From: Sandaracinaceae bacterium
Lineage (GTDB): Bacteria > Myxococcota_A > Polyangia > Polyangiales > Houyiibacteriaceae
DNA length: 11,207 nucleotides
Assembly (NCBI GenBank): GCA_012514415.1
Contig: JAAZAH010000172.1
Span: 1 to 11,207, forward strand
Reading direction: 5' to 3'
Shown one piece after another: positions 6,911-11,207 of this stretch. The first letter of the stretch is position 1. The number at the start of each line of letters is the position of its first letter. Under the pieces are notes generated by a model. It made no database searches. It was given only the letters and a program-made list of their open reading frames with translations, and was not told the DNA's origin. The position numbers and the translations under genes were made by a program.

Positions 6911-9526
6911 ATGTCCCCGCTCTTCATCCGCCGCGTCTCCCTTTATGCGCGCGCGACGCTTATCACAAGCCTCGGATTTACCCTGGCGAACGTCATCTAC
7001 GGCGTCTCCCGTTACCACCGAGAGCCCTTTCGGATCGAAGTCCTCACGCTTGCCGGCCTCCACTCCCTCGCACTCACCCTGCTCCCGGCCCTCCTCGGCG
7101 CCGTCCTCGCTGCGGGCCTTGTCAGCTTCGCGGCGCCACTCTTTCATAAGAGCCTGGTTGGAAAGCTCTTCTCCGCGCCGCTTTTTGGCCGCGAACCCGA
7201 GCTCGTCGCCCGAGCCCTCTCGGTGCTTGTCACACTCGGCCTCTTTGGCCTCGGTGCGCAGCAGCTCAGCCACCATTTCATGACGCGTTATCATAACGCC
7301 GTCCTCGCGAGCCTTGCGCTGACGGCTTCGCTCGTCGTGCTCGCCGTCGCTGCCTACGCCTTCTTTTGCGCCCTCGGTGCGTTCCTTGGGCGTCTCTTCG
7401 CGCACCAACCTCAGCTCGCTCGCCCCGCCCTCCCGCTTGGCCTTGGCTTCGTCCTCATTCTCGGTGCCGCGGCCGCATTTTTCATCGCCTTCCCCTCGAT
7501 CTTCTACGTCTATCACCCTTTCGACCTGCTCCTCCTTCCCGCCTCCTTCCTCGTCTTCATCGTGCTCGCGTTCGTTCTCGACAAACGCATCGAGGAACCC
7601 CGCGCGGGCATCGCACCCCTGATCGCGCTTCTTTCGCTCGCTCTCATCCTCATCTCGGCGTTCAGCTATGGCTCGCGTTATCGCCACCGCGTCTGGGTTG
7701 AGGAGCGCTTCCCGGTCGTCAAGCAGCTCTACCGCCTCGCCACCGCCCTCACCGACCGGGATGGTGATGGCTACTCCGCGCTCTTTGGCGGCGAGGACTG
7801 CAACGATCGCGATGCCTCCATCCATCCCGGGGCGTCCGATCCCGCGGGCGATGGGATCGACTCCGATTGTTTCGCAGGCGATGGCGGCCCCGAAGTCTCC
7901 TCGATGAGCGATGGACGCTATTACGAGGGGCGGCTCTTCGATCGAGCGCCCAACATCCTCCTCATTACCGCGGATGCGCTGCGCCCCGACCATCTCGGCT
8001 GCTTCGGATACAAGCGCGATACGTCGCCGTTCATCGACGAGCTGTGCGCTCGTTCCTACCGCTTCCACGAGGCCATCGCGCAGAGCTCCCGCTCGATCCG
8101 CTCCATCCCCTCGACGTTCACGGGTTTCATGCCGAGCCAAATCGCGTACGGCACCGAGTACCTCTTCCCAGAGCTTCTCCCCGAAAACGTCCTCATCGCG
8201 GAAGTGCTTCGCCCTCGATACCGCACAGCCGCCGTCGTCGGGACCAACTATTTCAAGCCGTTCAAGGGCTTCGATCAGGGCTTTCTCTCCTTCCGGCAGG
8301 ATCCCCTTTATACGCCTCCTCGCGAGCGGACCGTCGATTGGGCCATCGAGGAACTCCGAAAACTACGAACCGATCGGCGCCCCTTCTTTTTGTGGACTTA
8401 TCTCTTCCATACGCACGCGCCCTACCTCCATGACGATCTGCCCTCGCTCTACGGCCCTGAGCTCGTGGATGCCTACGACACCGAGGTCCGCATGCTCGAC
8501 GGAGAGCTTCGGCGCCTTATCGATGCGCTCGAAGACCTTGAATTCCAGCGCGAGACCGTCATCATCCTCCACTCGGATCACGGAGAAGCGTTCTTCGAGC
8601 ATGGGCTCACGGGGCACTCCCACAATACGCACCGCGAAGAGATCCGCTCGACCCTCCTCATCCACATCCCGGGAAAAGACGGCGGAGACATTCACCTCCC
8701 CGTTCCGCTCGCGGATCTCATGCCCACCATCGCGAATCTCGCGAATATCCCGCTTCGGCACGAGACGCCCTCGCGAAGCCTTCTCCCCTTGATGTTCGGT
8801 GGGGAGGCCGAGGATTTCGAAGATCGCCTTATTTTCAGCGAGGTGCTCCCCGACGGCGTCTTCCCCTGGGATGAAAAGGCCATCATCCGCGGGAAAGAGA
8901 AGCTGATCTACGATCCGCGAAGCGGGCGCGTCCGGCTCTACGATCATACGGACGATCCCTTCGAGCATAACGATCTTAGCGATGAACGGCCCGAGCTCAC
9001 CGCCGAGCTCCTCGGGCTCCTTCGCAGCTGGATCGCCGAGACCAATCGGCCGGAGCAGCGCGATGATGTCGTCGTCGCCGAAAACCTCCTGAGTGCCCTC
9101 CCCGAAAAAATGAGCGTCGAGGTGGATGTGGTCGTTGGCGGGCTCTTCCGCGTCGCCGGTTTCGACATCAACAAGACGGAGTTCCGGCGCGGCGAGCGGA
9201 TCGAACTCGATTTCTATTACGAGGTCCTCGGTGAAACCTCTCAGGATCTCTTCTTTTACGTCGACGTTGAGGGCCCTCGGGGCGTGCGCATCCCGCGGAA
9301 TTTCCACGGGCGTCACCACCCGATGAATGGGCGATATCGGAGCTATCGCTTCAAGCGCGGACAGATCATCCGCGATACCGTGCACCTCGTCGTCCCGGAG
9401 GATTTCCCGGCCCCCGTCGACATCACGCTCACGTTCATGGTCGCAAGTGGGAGGCGACCCATCCCATTTACGAATCGTCCGGCTGGAGAATATCGAACGA
9501 ATCTCATTGATATTCATATCAAATAA
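6911..9526 (+). CDS. Membrane-anchored sulfatase-superfamily protein with MopE-like metal-binding motif
   Basis: 871 aa from ATG 6911 (GTG 6908 is also possible). The frame is open back to 6578, but the upstream part runs antisense over the glycosyltransferase gene. Domains in order: ~7 hydrophobic segments (about 11-32, 45-76, 103-120, 130-163, 176-200, 204-223, 233-252); a MopE-like Asp/Cys segment at 282-320 (DRDGDGY, DCNDRDASIHPGA, DGIDSDC); a sulfatase/alkaline-phosphatase-fold domain (~346-715); and a ~135-aa C-terminal beta-rich domain from ~735. Metal-site elements are TADALRPDH (D355), FHTHAPY (500-502) and HSDHGEAFFEHG (D556/H557). The canonical CxPSR formylglycine motif is absent: QSSRSIRSIPSTFTG (391-405) puts Ser395 at the nucleophile position, counting back from the conserved TG. 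It may therefore be a phospho- or phosphoethanolamine-type transferase or hydrolase, an unusual Ser-type sulfatase, or inactive. The catalytic part should be periplasmic. The substrate is unknown. Confidence 0.85.
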   Translation: MSPLFIRRVSLYARATLITSLGFTLANVIYGVSRYHREPFRIEVLTLAGLHSLALTLLPALLGAVLAAGLVSFAAPLFHKSLVGKLFSAPLFGREPELVARALSVLVTLGLFGLGAQQLSHHFMTRYHNAVLASLALTASLVVLAVAAYAFFCALGAFLGRLFAHQPQLARPALPLGLGFVLILGAAAAFFIAFPSIFYVYHPFDLLLLPASFLVFIVLAFVLDKRIEEPRAGIAPLIALLSLALILISAFSYGSRYRHRVWVEERFPVVKQLYRLATALTDRDGDGYSALFGGEDCNDRDASIHPGASDPAGDGIDSDCFAGDGGPEVSSMSDGRYYEGRLFDRAPNILLITADALRPDHLGCFGYKRDTSPFIDELCARSYRFHEAIAQSSRSIRSIPSTFTGFMPSQIAYGTEYLFPELLPENVLIAEVLRPRYRTAAVVGTNYFKPFKGFDQGFLSFRQDPLYTPPRERTVDWAIEELRKLRTDRRPFFLWTYLFHTHAPYLHDDLPSLYGPELVDAYDTEVRMLDGELRRLIDALEDLEFQRETVIILHSDHGEAFFEHGLTGHSHNTHREEIRSTLLIHIPGKDGGDIHLPVPLADLMPTIANLANIPLRHETPSRSLLPLMFGGEAEDFEDRLIFSEVLPDGVFPWDEKAIIRGKEKLIYDPRSGRVRLYDHTDDPFEHNDLSDERPELTAELLGLLRSWIAETNRPEQRDDVVVAENLLSALPEKMSVEVDVVVGGLFRVAGFDINKTEFRRGERIELDFYYEVLGETSQDLFFYVDVEGPRGVRIPRNFHGRHHPMNGRYRSYRFKRGQIIRDTVHLVVPEDFPAPVDITLTFMVASGRRPIPFTNRPAGEYRTNLIDIHIK

Positions 9527-9547
9527 CGGCGCCAGAGAGTCCAAGGG

Positions 9548-9576
9548 TTGCGAAGGCCGATAGGGCTGATTATCGT
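9548..9576 (+). promoter_or_regulatory. Probable sigma70-type promoter for lon
   Basis: TTGCGA (9548-9553) and TATCGT (9571-9576) each match the consensus at 4 of 6 positions and are separated by exactly 17 bp. Transcription would start near 9583, giving a 5' leader of about 45 nt. No CIRCE repeat and no clear sigma32 box was seen in the 101 bp between the upstream stop and lon. A weak imperfect pairing (AGGGCT at 9562-9567 with AGCC/GCCCT near 9583-9592) overlaps it and lacks a T-run. Confidence 0.4.
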
Positions 9577-9618
9577 CCCAAATAGCCGCCCTCTTTCCCC
9601 TAATGAGGCCGGATTTTT

Positions 9619-9622
9619 GAGG
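9619..9622 (+). promoter_or_regulatory. Ribosome binding site of lon
   Basis: GAGG lies 5 nt before ATG 9628 (GAGGTGAATATG), a well-placed SD that decides the start. The resulting N-terminus is short and acidic, leading directly into the LON substrate-binding domain. Confidence 0.55.
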
Positions 9623-9627
9623 TGAAT

Positions 9628-11207
9628 ATGTCCGAAGACGAGACGAAAAAAGCTCCCTCCCCCGACGACGCCGATCTCGTCCCGGATGAACTTGAGCTCC
9701 CCATTCTGCCTATCCGGAACGCGGTGCTCTTTCCGGGAGCCGTGGCCCCCTTCGATGTGGGCCGCGCGAAATCTGTCGCGCTCGTCGAAGACATGGACTC
9801 TGGCGAGCAGCCCATTATCGGGATTTTCGCACAGCGCGATCCCACAACCGACGATCCGGGGCACGACGACCTCTATCAGGTCGGTGTGGCCGCGCGCGTG
9901 CTCAAAGCGCTCAAACATAGCTCGGGTAACTACAGCCTGATCCTTCAAGGTCTTTCGCGAATCCGCCTTGACCGCGTGACGCAAACCTCGCCGTATATGC
10001 GCGGTCACGCCACCAAGGTCGTCGAGGAAACGACCGAGGATGTCGAGGCCGAGGCGCTCGCGCTCAGTCTCCGCGACGTGGCGAAGCAGGTCATCCAGCT
10101 GATGCCCGAGGAGCTCCCGCGTGATGCGGGTGCGGTGATCGATTCCATCCAAGATCCAGGACAACTCGCGGATCTCGTGACGGCGAACCTCGACGCACCC
10201 GTCGACGAAAAAGCGCAGCTCCTCGAGGTGCTCGATCCGAAGGAGCGGATCCATCGCGTGCTCCGCCTCCTCACGCGGCAGCTCGAGATCCTCAAGATGC
10301 GCGAGCGGATCAACTCGCAAATCAAAGAGGAGATGGGCAAGAACCAGCGCGAATACGTCCTCAGGCAGCAGCTCAAGGCCATCAAGGAGGAGCTCGGCGA
10401 GGAGGACGGCGATCAGAGCGATCTTGATGTGCTTGACGAGCGCATCACGAAGGCGGAGCTGCCGAGTGAAGCCGAAAAAGTCGCGCGGAAGCAGCTGAAG
10501 CGACTTCGCCAGATGCAGGCCGGCTCGGCCGAATACACCGTCGTTCGCACCTATATCGATTGGCTCCTCGACGTCCCTTGGACCAAGGAGACGCAGGACA
10601 ATCTCGATATCGCACAGGTCCGCAAGGTCCTCGATGAGGATCACTCGGGTCTTGAGAAGGTCAAAAAGCGCATCGTCGAATACCTCGCCGTTCGTAAGCT
10701 CAAGAAAGATAAAAAGGGTCCCATCCTTTGCCTGATCGGCCCTCCGGGTGTGGGTAAGACCTCACTCGGGCGATCGGTTGCACGCGCGCTCGGCCGGAAA
10801 TTCCACAGGATGAGCCTGGGTGGCGTGCACGACGAAGCGGCCATCCGCGGTCATCGACGCACGTATGTTGGAGCGCTCCCCGGACAGATCATCCAGGGCA
10901 TGAAAAAGGCCGGGACCGTCAACCCCGTCTTCATGCTCGATGAGATCGACAAGATCGGCCACGATTTTCGCGGCGATCCGGCGGCGGCGCTCCTTGAGGT
11001 CCTTGACCCCGAGCAGAACGATACCTTCAGCGATCACTACCTCGAAGTCCCTTACGACCTTTCGAAGGTGATGTTCATCGCGACGGCGAATGTCGGCGAC
11101 ACCATCCCTCCTGCACTCAAGGACCGGATGGAGGTCATCGAGATCCCCGGCTATACGCGAAAGGAAAAGCTCGATATCGCGCGCGATCATCTCGTTCCGA
11201 AACAGCT
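9628..11207 (+). CDS. lon: ATP-dependent protease Lon (3' end beyond window)
   Basis: 526 full codons are visible, open to the right edge. Residues ~22-215 are the N-terminal LON substrate-recognition domain (ELPILPIRNAVLFPG; LILQGLSRIRL). Residues ~220-345 are the coiled-coil/helical segment (KMRERINSQIKEEMGKNQRE, LRQQLKAIKEELG, IDWLLDVPW). The AAA+ module follows: Walker A GPPGVGKTS (371-379), pore-loop region GGVHDEAAIRGHRRTYVGA (398-416), Walker B VFMLDEIDK (434-442), sensor ATAN (485-488) and the Arg-finger segment LKDRMEVI (497-504). The Ser-Lys peptidase domain, roughly the last third of a ~780-820-aa protein, lies outside. Lon degrades misfolded and regulatory proteins in the cytoplasm using ATP. 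His401 replaces the Arg seen in many homologues (GGVRDEAEIRG), a mild change. The gene is monocistronic on the left, 101 bp from the sulfatase-like gene. Confidence 0.96.
   Translation, partial: MSEDETKKAPSPDDADLVPDELELPILPIRNAVLFPGAVAPFDVGRAKSVALVEDMDSGEQPIIGIFAQRDPTTDDPGHDDLYQVGVAARVLKALKHSSGNYSLILQGLSRIRLDRVTQTSPYMRGHATKVVEETTEDVEAEALALSLRDVAKQVIQLMPEELPRDAGAVIDSIQDPGQLADLVTANLDAPVDEKAQLLEVLDPKERIHRVLRLLTRQLEILKMRERINSQIKEEMGKNQREYVLRQQLKAIKEELGEEDGDQSDLDVLDERITKAELPSEAEKVARKQLKRLRQMQAGSAEYTVVRTYIDWLLDVPWTKETQDNLDIAQVRKVLDEDHSGLEKVKKRIVEYLAVRKLKKDKKGPILCLIGPPGVGKTSLGRSVARALGRKFHRMSLGGVHDEAAIRGHRRTYVGALPGQIIQGMKKAGTVNPVFMLDEIDKIGHDFRGDPAAALLEVLDPEQNDTFSDHYLEVPYDLSKVMFIATANVGDTIPPALKDRMEVIEIPGYTRKEKLDIARDHLVPKQ

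Noticed and set aside
6893..8140. 415-codon open frame on the - strand over the sulfatase-like gene
   Set aside because: The product is dominated by Glu/Arg/Gly runs mirroring the hydrophobic codons of the real gene; no family features.
8363..9544. 393-codon open frame on the - strand
   Set aside because: Antisense to the sulfatase-fold domain, whose motifs are clear on the + strand.
9514..10644. 376-codon open frame on the - strand across the lon start
   Set aside because: It lies antisense to an unambiguous lon coding region and its product is a charge-rich sequence with no domain, an effect of GC-rich codon use.
1..11207. CRISPR arrays, tRNA genes, insertion sequences or defence genes
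   Set aside because: No regularly spaced repeats, cloverleaf-like segments, transposase motifs or known defence domains were seen on either strand.

Overview
The window is GC-rich (above 60 % by eye), densely coded and bacterial. It looks chromosomal: I see no tRNA or rRNA genes, insertion sequences, CRISPR repeats or phage genes. The gene set suggests a Gram-negative deltaproteobacterium in the broad sense (Myxococcota, Bradymonadales or relatives). The pointers are a fused trehalose synthase/phosphatase, an extensin-like lipoprotein, an FHA-GGDEF protein and a MopE-type Cys/Asp metal-binding motif in front of a sulfatase-fold enzyme. This placement is an inference from domain content, not from a marker gene.

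Layout from left to right. (1) 1-1148, + strand: the 3' part of a bifunctional trehalose-6-phosphate synthase/phosphatase. (2) 2228-1152, - strand: a lipoprotein with a Ser/Arg/Pro-rich tether and an extensin-like/M15-type C-terminal domain, convergent with (1) and only 3 bp from it. (3) 2229-2614: a divergent intergenic region with short palindromes. (4) 2615-4030, + strand: glucose-6-phosphate isomerase with a TTG start and a strong Shine-Dalgarno (SD) sequence. (5) 4036-4185, + strand: a 49-codon small ORF five bases after pgi. (6) 4244-5176, + strand: an FHA-GGDEF diguanylate cyclase, preceded by a TTGACA hexamer and a near-perfect 22-bp dyad. (7) 6753-5164, - strand: an ArnT/PMT-like membrane glycosyltransferase whose 3' end overlaps that of (6) by 13 bp. 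(8) 6754-6910: a divergent intergenic region. (9) 6911-9526, + strand: a large membrane-anchored sulfatase-superfamily protein with a non-canonical active-site segment. (10) 9628 to the right edge, + strand: the N-terminal two thirds of Lon protease, behind a plausible sigma70-type promoter.

The genes do not form one operon. OtsAB and Pgi both belong to hexose-phosphate and trehalose metabolism, and Lon is protein quality control. The glycosyltransferase and the sulfatase-like protein are divergently arranged and both have membrane and periplasmic parts, so joint work on a lipid or surface glycan is plausible but unproven. The extensin-like lipoprotein is probably another envelope protein.

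I do not see a clear new multi-gene system such as a defence island or a biosynthetic cluster. The items most worth a second look are the sulfatase-fold fusion with Ser in place of the formylglycine Cys, the small ORF after pgi, and the dyad at the start of the FHA-GGDEF gene.
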